NCBI RefSeq assembly: GCF_016920785.2
Contig: NW_024609835.1
Coordinates: 22,473,108 to 22,537,107 of the forward strand
DNA: 64,000 nt
Origin: Ixodes scapularis
Lineage: Eukaryota; Arthropoda; Arachnida; Ixodida; Ixodidae
Reading direction: 5' to 3'
The position numbers and the translations under genes are program-made. Of the stretch, positions 47,101 through 52,567 are shown in pieces (positions within the stretch are counted from its first letter, which is position 1; each line of letters starts with the position of its first letter). Under the pieces are notes generated by a model, which had not been told where the DNA came from, made no database searches, and saw nothing but the letters and a program-made list of their open reading frames with translations.

Positions 47101-48532
47101 CAGTGATGATGAAATTAACTCATTTGCCTCAAAGACAAAATTCAAAGCTTGGGTGCAAGCGAGGGTTTCTGTGTCGCGTTCCCCTCTTAAAAATGCGAGG
47201 CTTAGGTGTCCTCCAAGTTTTTTCAGATATAATATATATATAGTGCTAAGGTTTCGTAAACAAATAACATGTTTCCATAGATGTTTAATGCAGCGGGTAA
47301 CGTGTCAGTGTAACACGCTAAGTTCAGCGGACTTAAGTCACAGTAAAAGTTGACGGGAATTGTTTACCCGCTAAATTTGGCGGTAAAATTGAACTGGTGT
47401 ATAGTTATACCCTCTTTGTGTTTTCGCCTATAAATTGACTGCAAAAACGTTCACTGCTCACTTTGGAGGAAGGAGACTTCTTGTCCGATCAATTTACCGT
47501 CATTCAGTTTAACTCACCAGCTAAAAAAGATGTGCTAATTAAACACCCAGAGCAGGTCAAAACACGCTGCACCTTTTGTATCTCGCGACTTCGAGCGTAG
47601 GATTGATATAAACTTTTTTGTGTGTTCGATATACTTAGAGAGAAGACGTCAATTTTATAGATGCTGTATTTAGAGAGAGCTGGCCTCCAAAACAGTTTGC
47701 AAGTAATAACAATCAACAGGCATGGCGAAGTACAATTCACAACAACAAAAATATGGCATCTTTCTGTTCATACTAAAACCATAGCTTCTACCTAAAGACC
47801 TGCACCGCAACTCCGGGTGGTTCGGAAAAAAATGAGGCTACTAGAATATCTTAATACGCGCACCGTCGTTTACAAAAAAAATATTCGAGGACGTTTAAGC
47901 TTTGGCTTTAAGCGTGGAAGGAAATAGCGTTATTGAGCCCCGATCGCAAAGCCTTTTCATATACACCGGCGCTCGTTTCCAAGCCGTGCAAATGTGTACG
48001 CATGGCCTAGTCGGTATCGTCACGTGTCACGTGACGTCCCACGTGACATCACAACAGCCACGTGACGCATTTTCGGCAAATTTGGAAGGAAATCTTTCCG
48101 GTGAATTTCGCCGCAAAGTTTTCCGCTAAATTTACCGAAAAACGTTCTCACCAAATTTTGAAGGTCGATAGCGTCATGACGTCACCCGTGTGACGTACCA
48201 CGTGGCTGTGATGTCATGACTTTATCGACCAATCAGGATTTTGCCGTCCCACCGATGCCAACGCCGGATTTTCTGCGACACGTGCTAATTAACGCTAGCG
48301 CGCTAAAGGCAACGACCTAAAAGCATGATGATGAACGATGATGATTGGTGGGTGCGACGATTCCACGTATGGTGATGATGGTGGTACCTTGAGGTCGCCG
48401 AACATCTCCTTTAGGTCGTGGGTGGCGGTGCCCAGGGCCAAGTGATACAAGTGGTCGCTCCCCATGTGCTTCAGGTGCGGGTTGTGCAGCAGGACTCGAC
48501 CGTCCTTGGATGGCTCCTGGGCTCCGCCGCAT
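14004..48532 (-). CDS. UPP: Uridine phosphorylase gene (seven coding exons, minus strand)
   Basis: Uridine phosphorylase catalyses reversible phosphorolysis of uridine to uracil and ribose-1-phosphate in cytosolic pyrimidine salvage. Seven exons read on the minus strand: 48532-48388, 46728-46567, 36957-36843, 35255-35185, 31788-31647, 18185-18039, 14146-14004. All six introns have GT/AG ends and all phases agree, giving 925 nt (about 307 codons plus stop), close to the roughly 310 residues of animal UPP1/UPP2. Visible family motifs are MGGTPTRM near the N-terminus, SVSHGMG, IRVGTSGGI (phosphate-binding Arg and Thr), MCTNDFYEGQGRLDG (uracil-binding Gln and Arg) and NIEMEA (ribose-binding Met and Glu). 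The start codon and perhaps ten N-terminal residues are missing, presumably on a short upstream exon. Introns range from 1.6 to 13.5 kb and are full of transposons. UPP1 and UPP2 cannot be told apart here. Confidence 0.93.
14193..15380 (-). mobile_element. 5'-truncated LINE relic
   Basis: Minus-strand reverse-transcriptase remnants. GVPQGSILGPLLFCLYMND lies near 15345-15285, followed by a frame break and YADD at 15243-15232. Further on, at 14910-14700, is LYYSLVYSNLQYCIMV with the usual distance to KTNINKL. The 3' end near 14290-14193 is a CT/GA-rich tail finishing in CAATACAATGCAATACAATA-type repeats. It is broken and non-functional, in the last intron of the host gene and on the same strand. 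Confidence 0.75.
15390..16600. other. Intron sequence, no assigned feature
   Basis: No conserved frame and no clear terminal repeats were seen. Short overlapping frames at 15826-16333 on both strands look random. Confidence 0.5.
16606..16842. mobile_element. 237-bp MITE, TA target, CAGTGC ends
   Basis: Inverted ends CAGTGCGCCTCAAACTTAAC and the complement of CAGTGCCCCTCAAACTTAAC, each extending about 28 bp to the CCAC block. It is flanked by TA (16604-16605 and 16843-16844). CAGTG ends with a TA target are typical of Tc1/mariner relatives. Non-coding. Confidence 0.88.
16848..18038. other. Intron sequence, no assigned feature
   Basis: AT-rich intron. GTGAAACAAAGTATA at 17802-17816 resembles a solitary end of the TACTTCGTTTCA MITE family. 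Nothing else was recognised. Confidence 0.45.
18039..18185 (-). CDS. UPP: Uridine phosphorylase, sixth recognised coding exon
   Basis: 147 bp, with acceptor TTTTACAG and donor GTGAGT. It completes GQGRLDGAFCHFTKE and carries NIEMEATQFASM. In the family, Gln and Arg of QGR bind uracil and Met and Glu of IEME bind ribose; all are present. It leaves in phase 1. It is separated from the previous exon by the 13.5-kb intron that holds the hAT-like element. Confidence 0.95.
19143..19316. repeat. Purine/pyrimidine-rich CTCC tract
   Basis: A short GGA-rich segment is followed by a long CTCC/TACCCTCC-rich segment. The strong strand asymmetry creates low-complexity reading frames on both strands. Confidence 0.85.
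19320..19530. repeat. Degenerate tandem repeat, about 58-70 bp unit
   Basis: Three to four units opening CACTAAATTTAGC, CACTAAAATTAGC, TGCTAGATTCAGC and CCGCTAAATTTAGC, each followed by GAAAATTgACGTCAC(G)TGACCTC-like sequence. Similar CTAAATTT/TGACGTCA fragments recur near 47360 and 48000-48230. Confidence 0.65.
20482..20786. repeat. 305-bp palindrome with A/T run in each arm
   Basis: The left arm from CTCGAGTACGCGCGAACTG mirrors the right arm ending CGCGCGTACTCGAG; a long A run (left) faces a long T run (right), and the hairpin tip is TTCACATGCGGAGTGCATGTGAA. Arms are about 150 bp and almost perfect, so it could fold into a long hairpin if transcribed. Confidence 0.9.
20747..21154 (-). CDS. 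Unrecognised open frame, possibly transposon-derived
   Basis: A 135-codon minus-strand frame. It contains FVDRALQSADIRGCGRIC, LMWCVNCRDPYHSEELC and FLANWAGDLNSP; the CxxC and CxxPYH spacing looks like a real Cys/His protein segment rather than a shadow frame. Its 3' end overlaps the palindrome at 20482-20786. I do not recognise the family. It may be the C-terminal part of a repeat-encoded protein or an expressed host fragment. Confidence 0.35.
   Translation of the reverse strand: MQAQLKGNASHDGAYQSMFSLDQVGLSYPRPEAVWLCKLVCTFVDRALQSADIRGCGRICKFLSSAVLPQFMDRRLMWCVNCRDPYHSEELCELFLRKLLRPFLANWAGDLNSPLENILRLPTLEYARTVPFIRL
21160..22550. other. Intron sequence, mostly unassigned
   Basis: Contains the short MITE copy at 21683-21793. 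No other conserved frame or element boundary was seen. Confidence 0.45.
21683..21793. mobile_element. Shortened MITE copy related to 59876-60043
   Basis: Starts CTCCGTTTCACCTTATG and ends GGTGAAACAGAGTA. Most of the interior matches the left half of the 59876 copy (ACCGCAGCGAAGGCT, CACGAGAGCTTGTGCCGCC). The right half is deleted. Confidence 0.7.
22555..23705. mobile_element. 1.15-kb non-autonomous TIR element
   Basis: The left end CCATAGAGTTATCATAATG and following about 100 bp (GAGGTCCAACTG, GAAGCCGACAGCAACCAG) are matched in inverse by 23605-23705 (GGTTGCCGTCTGCTTC ... CAGTTGGACCTC ... AATAACTCCATATGG). The interior has no recognisable transposase. No certain target duplication. Confidence 0.75.
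24015..24103. repeat. Inverted repeat, about 89 bp
   Basis: GCGCAACCCGCCCTTGCGACTC and its near-complement GAGTCGTGAGGGCGGGTTGCGC, with AGGGCCGCAGACCCTTTCG in between. Confidence 0.8.
24362..24500. mobile_element. 139-bp MITE, TA target
   Basis: Ends TACTCGGCGACAACTTTTCT and its exact complement; inverted arms of about 42 bp with one indel. Flanking TA at 24360-24361 and 24501-24502. Non-coding. Confidence 0.88.
24505..25976. other. Intron sequence, no assigned feature
   Basis: Short open frames only (the longest at 25364-24999 minus and 25051-25344 plus overlap each other and look non-coding). Confidence 0.45.
25985..30126. mobile_element. 4.1-kb hAT-like TIR element
   Basis: Ends CAGGGTGTCGAACCGG and, inverted, CAGAGTGTCGAACCGA, flanked by an 8-bp duplication CTCTCGAC at 25977-25984 and 30127-30134. 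An 8-bp target and CAGGG-type ends are hallmarks of hAT transposons. Sub-terminal arrays of AACCGGAACTGAACCG-like repeats lie at both ends (about 25995-26150 and 29988-30120). No hAT transposase was recognised inside, so it is probably non-autonomous. It sits in the largest intron of the host gene. Confidence 0.85.
26300..26520. repeat. Cluster of TGACGTCA and CACGTG words
   Basis: Many copies of GTCACGTGA and GTGACGTCA in about 220 bp inside the hAT-like element. Similar clusters occur near 5390, 48020-48230 and 50160-50290. These match CRE and E-box core words, but function is unknown. Confidence 0.6.
30494..30710 (+). mobile_element. Hairpin-plus-tail insertion with 12-bp target duplication (copy 1)
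   Basis: Flanked by CACTGATCCTCA at 30482-30493 and 30711-30722. It has a long inverted repeat (TGATTGAAAATCTGAAACTG ... complement near 30660) with an A run in the left arm and a GGACAGACA tip region. A tail of about 40 bp (TATAACTCAAACCAGCTCGC, ending in T's) follows. No coding capacity. It shares its plan with 52219-52344 and 60712-60854. Confidence 0.8.
30957..31458. mobile_element. About 0.5-kb TIR element (AAGGGGCACTGAAGT ends)
   Basis: Left end AAGGGGCACTGAAGTCGA and right end ACTTCGGTGTCCCTTTAA are imperfect inverted complements. TTGA and TTAA-like flanks are suggestive but not identical. It ends about 190 bp before exon 31647-31788. Confidence 0.5.
31647..31788 (-). CDS. UPP: Uridine phosphorylase, fifth recognised coding exon
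   Basis: 142 bp, from the TTTCAG acceptor to the GTACGC donor. It reads HILGELVRRPTVIDNKLAND, then VTGKTMCTNDFYE, ending one base into the Gly codon of EGQGRLDG. GKTMCTxDFYEG is characteristic of eukaryotic uridine phosphorylases. The phase 1 exit matches the next exon. Confidence 0.94.
31800..34680. other. Intron sequence between two exons
   Basis: No gene was recognised. A GC-rich frame near 32330-32736 on both strands lacks any family motif. A TAAATAAATAAATAAC run occurs near 34232. Confidence 0.45.
32269..32312. repeat. 14-bp tandem repeat, three copies
   Basis: GGATTTTAGATCCT repeated exactly three times, starting at 32269, 32283 and 32297. Confidence 0.95.
34700..35020. repeat. Imperfect foldback, about 0.3 kb
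   Basis: GTAGAGGCCGAGGGAGAGGAGG (near 34720) and GAGCTCTGGTTGGAAGG (near 34767) are mirrored by CCTTCCAACCAGAGCTC (near 34946) and CCTCCTCTCCCTCAGCTTCT (near 34991). The centre is GCCGGACGTCAGCGTCCGGC. It lies just upstream of exon 35185-35255 in the intron. Confidence 0.7.
35185..35255 (-). CDS. UPP: Uridine phosphorylase, fourth recognised coding exon
   Basis: 71 bp. The acceptor is TTTCCAG before 35255 and the donor is GTGAGT after 35185. It completes the split codon and reads IPPGSVVVSTGAVNGALREELET, matching the family segment after GTSGGIG (PGTVVIT and the following acidic helix). It leaves in phase 0. Confidence 0.9.
35321..35911. mobile_element. 0.6-kb TIR element in the intron
   Basis: Ends AAGTTTTGCC and GGCAAAACTT; inverted arms continue for about 110 bp (GGCTGTAACTTTTT, ATTGAAAGATGTT, AATCTCCTCTTTCCC and complements). 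No coding capacity and no certain target duplication. It lies between exons 35185-35255 and 36843-36957. Confidence 0.78.
36843..36957 (-). CDS. UPP: Uridine phosphorylase, third recognised coding exon
   Basis: 115 bp, entering in phase 0 at HGMGAPSLSILMHEILK and ending within the GTSGGI motif (phase 1) at a GTAAGG donor. The acceptor is CCCGCAG. The Arg and Thr of FIRVGTSGG correspond to phosphate-binding residues of uridine phosphorylases. The intron before it (36958-46566) contains the LTR retrotransposon in the opposite orientation. A plus-strand reading frame across this exon is its antisense shadow. Confidence 0.94.
37431..37575. mobile_element. MITE, about 145 bp
   Basis: Left ACACTCGCTGACAACTTTCT and right AAAAAGCTGTCCTCGAGTATA are imperfect inverted ends. 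Interior words TATGCAGTCAAAGCC and GTGCACGCGC recur in the element at 57833-58118, so this is a dispersed family. Confidence 0.6.
37884..38080 (+). repeat. 5' LTR
   Basis: 197 bp, TG...CA ends, differing from the 3' LTR at one position (G in the run CACTTGCACGC here, A there). It should contain the element's promoter; no clear TATA box is obvious. Confidence 0.96.
38084..38101 (+). promoter_or_regulatory. Putative primer-binding site
   Basis: TGGTGACCCGAGACTCGG begins three bases after the 5' LTR. The leading TGG pairs with a tRNA CCA end, as expected for minus-strand priming. The cognate tRNA was not identified. Confidence 0.7.
38151..39053 (+). CDS. gag: Retrotransposon gag polyprotein
   Basis: 300 residues from ATG, 70 bp after the 5' LTR. 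The N-terminal two thirds is a capsid-like region (FKLPELWAADSELWF opening, then helices). A basic Ser/Arg-rich stretch follows, then a Cys/His motif CWYHYRHGNDAKKCQPPC near residues 267-284. This motif (C-x2-H...C-x3-C) is not the classical CCHC knuckle but resembles a form I associate with Mag-like elements. The gene ends with TAG inside the overlap with pol. It is intact, with no stops or frameshifts. Role: particle assembly and RNA packaging. Confidence 0.9.
   Translation: MEHLRSFGMMSVTQASASSGDLTTPAIAAVNFKLPELWAADSELWFLTIESTFRKNKITSSLTKFDHVISALPQSSAAVVRDILRAPPEDQPYEYLKSELIRRTTESEHRRLQQLLTAEELGDRKPTELLRRMEQLLGDKAPNMETTILRELFLQRLPQPVRMILSTSTNDSTATLARMADQIMDAGFPSISAVQTHDTTLHAARPSPAVEDKIAQLLSSNSRMEARMDQLTRELKDLRMRHSRSSSASRRTNEERRRSKSPVKHQVCWYHYRHGNDAKKCQPPCTFTGNGKDAHQRRMV
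39014..39020 (+). promoter_or_regulatory. Candidate -1 ribosomal frameshift site GGGAAAC
   Basis: In the gag frame the heptamer is phased G GGA AAC, the canonical X XXY YYZ arrangement. It lies inside the gag/pol overlap, 31 bases before the gag stop codon. A one-base backward slip puts ribosomes into the pol frame. A downstream stimulatory structure was not established by eye. Confidence 0.8.
39020..42103 (+). CDS. pol: Retrotransposon pol polyprotein (PR-RT-RNaseH-IN)
   Basis: The frame is open from before an ATG at 38990 and lies -1 to gag, so entry is taken at the slippery site. Domains in order: aspartic protease (LVDTGAEIC, 39119 onward, with IIGADFL downstream); reverse transcriptase with the catalytic YMDD at 40016-40027; RNase H-like region (VMVDASNSAVGAV ... 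TDHKPLTYA); integrase with an N-terminal zinc-finger-like region and the D,D35E triad at 41249, 41426 and 41534; then a GPY/F-like module (NPYEGPFKV). About 1,030 residues with no premature stop. One integrase zinc-ligand position is Ser instead of Cys (41153-41155), so this copy may be impaired. Confidence 0.95.
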   Translation, partial: RQGRTPEADGVAGLESNRLFYVTDRTTKVRYLVDTGAEICVVPPTLEDRRHRQDIPPLHAVNGSPIKTYGQKSITLDIGLRRTFRWVFLIADVLQPIIGADFLRHFALMVDVKRRLLHDIETRLTVQGISAKGVQEAPSLPQVETTSKWTDIFDEFPDVFRPTSRDVPVKHTVTHHIEKKGPPVFARPRRLAPDRLRIAKQEFEHKLELGYVRLSSSSWSSALHMAPKKSGDWRPCGDYRALNQSTVPDRYPIPHIQDFTGALHGATIFSKVDLVKAYHQIPVEPADVPKTAIITPFGMFEYLRMPFGLRNAAQTFQRFIDQVLRGLTFTFAYMDDILIFSDNPKDHVDHLRQLFSRLENYGLIVNPAKCTFGVEGLDFLGHRVDSHGIRPLPQRVEAIRELTQPPTTKKLREFLGLVNFYRRFVPQCATILQPLHDLLQGKPNKNAVLTWTPTADAAFSAIKEELAKAKLPTHPKAGAPTSVMVDASNSAVGAVLQQNINGTWKPLAFFSKKLSTTECRYNTFGRELLGVYLAIRHFRYYLEGRTFFVMTDHKPLTYALTSSSESHTPREIRQMAYVMEFTTDIRFVPGKDNSVADALSRIGVNTCSTERNAVDYEELAAAQSTDTTLLHLRETTSLNLQDIKIPECKATLVCDVSTGQPRPYVPEKFRKPIFEAIHSLSHPGIRATQHLITARFIWPKINADIRNWTRTSVQCQRAKVGRHTTTPFGKFSPPDGRFSNIHLDIVGPLPPADDCRYILTCIDRFTRWPEATPIKSIAAEAVARAFVSMWVSRFGTPTTITTDRGRQFGSTLFQNLSRILGTKHIHTTSYHPISNGMVERFHRQLKASLKTKDTAAPWTETLPLVMLGIRTSLKSDLGCSTAEMVYGTPLRIPGEFLTPTTNTETTTAEDYASRLRSSFEKLRPVPTRQRNSRKVFLSPELSRCTHVFIRTDAVKRPLQNPYEGPFKVLKRADKYFTVLVKGREDTISLDRIKPAHLEQPQAHTTPTLVRRVHFKGAPDRSSPPPPR
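42103..42112 (+). promoter_or_regulatory. Polypurine tract
   Basis: A G-rich purine run (eight G then AG) immediately after the pol stop and four bases before the 3' LTR. This is the normal place for plus-strand priming of reverse transcription. Confidence 0.8.
42117..42313 (+). repeat. 3' LTR
   Basis: 197 bp, same length as the 5' LTR and identical to it apart from one base. It is directly preceded by the polypurine tract and followed by the GGAC target duplication. Confidence 0.96.
42490..42606 (+). CDS. THAP-like N-terminal exon fragment
   Basis: An ATG-initiated frame whose last 33 residues look like the start of a THAP zinc-finger domain, ending at a plausible splice donor. The first Cys-x-x-x-Cys pair is not intact (one Cys seen), so it may be decayed. 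It could also be a host THAP gene remnant. Confidence 0.35.
42976..42998. repeat. (TA)n microsatellite
   Basis: About ten TA units after TACG. Confidence 0.9.
45025..45508. repeat. About 480-bp palindrome
   Basis: The left arm (GAAGAACTCAAAAGC, AACGCGTTCACCCCAGACAG, GGAGCCGACCACC, GGTCAACACACATGG, AGCGCTACAGCCTAAGCTC) is mirrored by the right arm (GAGCTTAGGCTGTAGCGCT ... GAGTTCTTC). The centre is near 45268 with a GGAAATAGG-type simple repeat. Arms are about 190-230 bp and close to perfect, causing mirror open frames on both strands. No target duplication found. Confidence 0.9.
45758..45900 (+). repeat. Dispersed repeat, copy 1
   Basis: Starts ATAGCCACGCGCTGGAGTTG and continues AAGGCACAGGACACGC, CGATTGGACACGGGCC and CGAATGCTTGTCGAG. 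The same order of words occurs at 52568-52705. Confidence 0.75.
46452..46479. repeat. (AC)n microsatellite
   Basis: ACACACGCACACACACGC-type run about 90 bp beyond the exon 46567-46728 donor. Confidence 0.9.
46567..46728 (-). CDS. UPP: Uridine phosphorylase, second recognised coding exon
   Basis: Fifty-four codons in phase 0 at both ends. The acceptor is TTGCAG before 46728 and the donor is GTAAGC after 46567. It opens with FICMGGTPTRM, the GGxxxRM region near the phosphate site, and ends with YSMYKIGPVLSVS, which in the family runs directly into HGMG, the start of the next exon. Confidence 0.93.
46730..48387. other. Intron between first two recognised exons
   Basis: No gene. The second half (47990-48230) is rich in CACGTGACGTC words and CTAAATTT-like fragments related to the tandem repeat at 19320-19530. 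Confidence 0.5.
48388..48532 (-). CDS. UPP: Uridine phosphorylase, first recognised coding exon
   Basis: The acceptor is the CGCAG before 48532. The exon enters with one base completing a codon, then reads CGGAQEPSKDGRVLLHNP and ends at GDLK before a GTACCA donor (48387-48386). The LLHNPHLKHM and LYHLALGT stretches and the terminal FGDLK match the N-terminal part of animal uridine phosphorylases. The entry phase means an upstream exon must supply the start codon. Other-frame ORFs over this exon are shadows. Confidence 0.88.
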
Positions 48533-50090
48533 CTGCGAGGTCACAGACCCGTGTCACCCAATTGGCTCACTCTCTCGCCATGCATGCGCATAATACTTTA
48601 TTTTTTTTTGTTGAAAATACACCACATAAAAGGGCCTTACCAACAATAAAAAATATTTAAGATTAAAGGTCGGTATTTTTTTTTTCTTTCGACACGAAGA
48701 CCACCGCCGGAGAACGGCCTGCTCTGGCCACATCTCTCGCTCCTCTGTGTTGTTCAGTCAGCTGCAATGACGACCTACAACTTGGAATATCCGAGGAGTC
48801 GTAAGCCTCCACAGGTGCGTCGACGTAAAATAAAAGTAAAAATTTTTATAGGACCTAATTTTTAAGACGAAGGTATGTTCGACTTAATGGAAGCTGGAAG
48901 CTCGAACCTGTGGTCACGCGGAGTGAAACAAACGAACCGAGGTCCGACGTTTCTGTTGACACGTTCCTCTGGGCACTTCTCTGGTATACGTTCGATTAAC
49001 TTCACTTTGATGAGTAGTTGTACAACCTTGTTGATGACCTCTCCTGGCGCTTTACATGTGCACCACGGTACAAACAGAAAAATATATATTTATTTCTTTA
49101 GGGTATCACAGATCTCTATGTATAATATAAAGGCTACATGAACATAATTTTTTTTTATATAACCTGGCTAGAGCTAAAACGTTTTTAATTATTCATTCCT
49201 ACCGCGACTAGTATCCGTCGCTGTTATTCTTGGGGTGTCACGACTCTTGGTGTATCCGGTAACTCATGCCGTTAGAAAAACTATACAAGCCAGTAACATT
49301 TCACGGTCCTGTTAAATTCATTGTGAGAGTAAGAGTTCCGACCCGCAGCCTTGTGCTTTGCAAGCAATCTGGTGGCAAGGCCATCTTTAGACTTCAAAGC
49401 TTGTCCTCTGAATTCCGAAGGGAATAAGAACATCTTTTGATTGCTACCCTGAGCTCCGCCCTGATAATAAGAACAAACACTCACGATGATAACGATTATC
49501 GTAAGCGTGTCCGTGATACCTCCAACGTTTGCTTTATGGAGAAAACCATGCTTGTGTGTCAAGGATATCTTCGCGATAAGCAAAACTAATACACGACTGC
49601 ACCGATACCTGCTTGCTTGCTTAAGATACCCACAGAATCGCGTGACAATGCTATTTGTTACACAGTTCTGATAAGCACGAGGAGTGGACATGGCAGATTT
49701 GCCTAGATTGCCCAAGTGCACACTAAACGTTTTACAACGAAGCGTACATTAAAATAGTGTTCCAGAGATTTACAACGATATCTAAATATTTTTATAATAT
49801 TTATTTCAAGTAAAACACCCTTTATAATCGTAAAGTAGGGTGCTGCTACGTGGACTCCGCAAGAGTTCTTTCTCTCTCCGCTGTTGTGGGGAATATCTAT
49901 TGCTTTTTGAAGGGCGTAGAAAGGATATAGAAAAAAGTGCTGCGTTGCAAGTTGGGCGAAGCGACACATGCCTGCTACAAATTCGGAAGGTGGTTTTAAA
50001 AGCTATGCTCACTCATTACTGTTTCCGGGAAAAAGGCTTTTTTCTGAGTGAAATGCCTTGAAAAACGAGACAGTGCTTCCTTTTTAGAGC
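48533..50090. other. Upstream flank of the host gene
   Basis: The missing first exon and promoter of uridine phosphorylase should be at or beyond here, but neither was identified. A plus-strand ATG at 48767 with 16 codons and a GTGCGT donor is discussed as a speculative finding. Confidence 0.4.
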
Positions 50091-50149
50091 GCAGCTCTTA
50101 GGGTACCGTTTCCAGCCTGAGCGGCGTCAACGTCGCCGTCGGCGTAACC

Positions 50150-50290
50150 GGAGGGGGGGGGGGTCATGTGACCCCCCCGAGGTGACGTGACCCCCCCCCC
50201 CCCCGAAATCACGTAACCCCCCCCTCCCCCCGAGGTCACGTGACCCCCCCCCCCCCCCGAGGTCACGTGACTACCCGCAGGTCACGTGAC
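50150..50290. repeat. C-run and GGTCACGTGAC tandem repeat
   Basis: About six units of GAGGTCACGTGACC separated by long C runs, some degenerate. Confidence 0.85.
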
Positions 50291-50294
50291 CCCC

Positions 50295-50465
50295 GTTTGC
50301 AAGTCCGGCTTCAGGGCGCTGCCATCTTGCCTGTCTGGGGTGCGCTTGGACCAGTCATAATCCGATTACGAAGCCTTGCTAAGGCGTCGTAATCGGATTA
50401 TGGCCGCTCCCGAGAGCGCACCCCACTGAGGAAGATGGCGGCGCCCTGAGACCGGACTTGCAAAC
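50295..50465. repeat. 171-bp palindrome
   Basis: GTTTGCAAGTCCGG...CAGGGCGC(T/C)GCCATCTT mirrored by AAGATGGCGGCGCCCTG...CCGGACTTGCAAAC. The centre is CGTAATCGGATTA next to TAATCCGATTACG. Confidence 0.9.
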
Positions 50466-50627
50466 GTGCGCTCCAATTCGGCGTTACAGGGATTCGTAAA
50501 CGGCTTTCATTTTGGCCCGTTGTTAAATTGTATACCAGACAATAGTATGGCACGGGCCTGGACCCCGAGCGCATTAGGAAGCTTCTGATATGGCCTCAGT
50601 AAATTGGGTATCGTCCGCTCTATTGTA

Positions 50628-50651
50628 CCCCCCCCCCCCCCCCCCCCCCCC
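50628..50651. repeat. 24-base C homopolymer
   Basis: An uninterrupted run of C between GTA and ATAG. Length should be regarded as uncertain in any assembly. Confidence 0.85.
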
Positions 50652-50659
50652 ATAGATTA

Positions 50660-52200
50660 TGTTTAGAATTAACGAGGGCTCGCATGTCTCCCATCTCGTA
50701 GAAGACGCAAGATGCATCCACCGCGATATGGGAAGGCGAGCCGCCGATAACGGTTTACCTTTTCGATGCCCAGTATTGCTCAGGAGCAACAACTCAAGAA
50801 TGATTTAATTTCTCCTACACCATGCCCGCCTCAATAAATTTAACACACTCTGTCGCGAGGACGATGATACCTGCGCTTAGCGGTGAAGAATCGAATTGGA
50901 TCGTCAAAACAGATCACTTGTCCTTTAAAGCCAAAGCTAACAGAGAATGGGAGTTATGATGGCGTACACGAATGACGTCGAAACTCTGAGAAAAAAAACT
51001 GGCGCAAATACTACAAATCCAGTCACAAGTGTCTCTATAGGTCGTAACTGATTTCAGTCATGGGACGTAAACTAATGCTGCAAATGCTCAATGTTACTTA
51101 CAATCAACATTTCGATTTTTGTTTCTCGTGCGAAATTTTAGCGAAATGCTACATATTTGTAACCTTAATAATCCTTGAGGCGGTCACCCTCGAATAAGCA
51201 CCTTTCAACTGTCGAATATACAAGGCGGTGGTGCAGTCAACAGGGTATTTATTGACTGACGAATACCCTATTTACAGTATCCTAATTCCCCTTTAGCTCC
51301 TTTAGCTAAGGCAACGTTAGGGAAGGCTGCGAATCAGTTCGCGATAAACCGCGCGTGGCGTGTGCACGCGACCCTAGAACGCGGGCTGATTCGCCGATTG
51401 CAAAGGGACCTATATGTTAAAGGGACCTTTATGCTGACCGCTTGATGCCGTATTGCTGAGCTTACTGAAAGTACAAATATTGTTGCATTATCTGAAAGAG
51501 CTATGCAGCAATTTTCGTACTCTTAGTAAATACCGCATTTCTGAATTTTTTTTCTCTCCATGCACTGGCAGCAAGGTAAAAAAAAAATCACGACTTAAAA
51601 AAAAAAAATCAGATCTATTTTATTTTGATTAGTTTTCTTTTTTAATTTAAATAAAATTTATCTTGTTTAAAATATAATACTTCAATTTTAAACACTGTAG
51701 TTATAAAATAGTGATTTTTATCTCTAGATGTTTTTTATATGGCAGATTGATTGATCAGTCCGTCTGATAACTGAATGCAATGCAATTTCTCTAAATTTCT
51801 ATTTTTGCGGGAAAGGTTCGAGGCAAATCATCGTTGTAAAACCAGACGTATCTAAATCATAATTTAAATCATGATTTAATTTATGATACAAAACGTTATT
51901 TAAATCATGATTTAAATTATGCTTTGAATTATTCCGATTGTCATTCTACATCGTAAAAATCAGTTGCAGAAAAAAATTTGGAAAAATCGAACACAGTTCA
52001 CCATCCCCAACTTTGTGGGACATCAAAGTCTCGGCGTGTACACTAAAATGAGAATTTCAACTAAACAACAACAAACATCGCAATTTTTCCGAAAAGTGTT
52101 TTACACTAACAGTCAAAAAATGCCAATGAGCGTAATTAAACTTTTTGGCGCGTAAAATTTTTATTCCACTGCTCCAAATATTTACTTTGCATTAAATTCT
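50660..52200. other. AT-rich region, no gene seen
   Basis: 51590-51960 is rich in short A/T palindromes such as AAATCATGATTTAAAT. No conserved frame was seen. Confidence 0.5.
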
Positions 52201-52218
52201 ACGTGCCCCGTTCACAAG

Positions 52219-52344
52219 GTATGTAGATGGTTGAGCGTGTTGGTTATTAATTTACGATAAAAAAGGAGGGACATTAAAGACAAACAGACAAGACAGGCTT
52301 GTCTGTTTGTCTTAAATGTCCCTCTTTCCTTATCGTAAAATAAA
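52219..52344 (-). mobile_element. Hairpin-plus-tail insertion with 12-bp target duplication (copy 2)
   Basis: Flanked by CCCGTTCACAAG at 52207-52218 and 52345-52356. The hairpin 52254-52337 has arms ACGATAAAAAAGGAGGGAC and complement, with a GACAAACAGACAAG tip. The tail is 52219-52253 and reads TAATAACCAACACGCTCAAC on the minus strand. Orientation is set by hairpin first, tail last. Confidence 0.8.
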
Positions 52345-52567
52345 CCCGTTCACAAGATTATGCATTTCTGCTTTTCATGACAATCTTAATATTCTCGAGG
52401 ACTATAATTGCCTGGGTATCAATAAACGCCAAACAATTATAACGTTTATATTTCCATGAAAATTTTGTATTCCACGGAATGTCCCAGAAAGTTGGCCATG
52501 TCCCTAAACTTGGAACGTGAACAACTTGCCACGTTATCTGGAGCCGCTTATATAAAGCCGATGTCCA

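Noticed and set aside
50150..50660. CRISPR-like or telomere-like array
   Set aside because: The GGTCACGTGACC units and C runs are simple eukaryotic tandem repeats with no spacer structure and no telomere motif.
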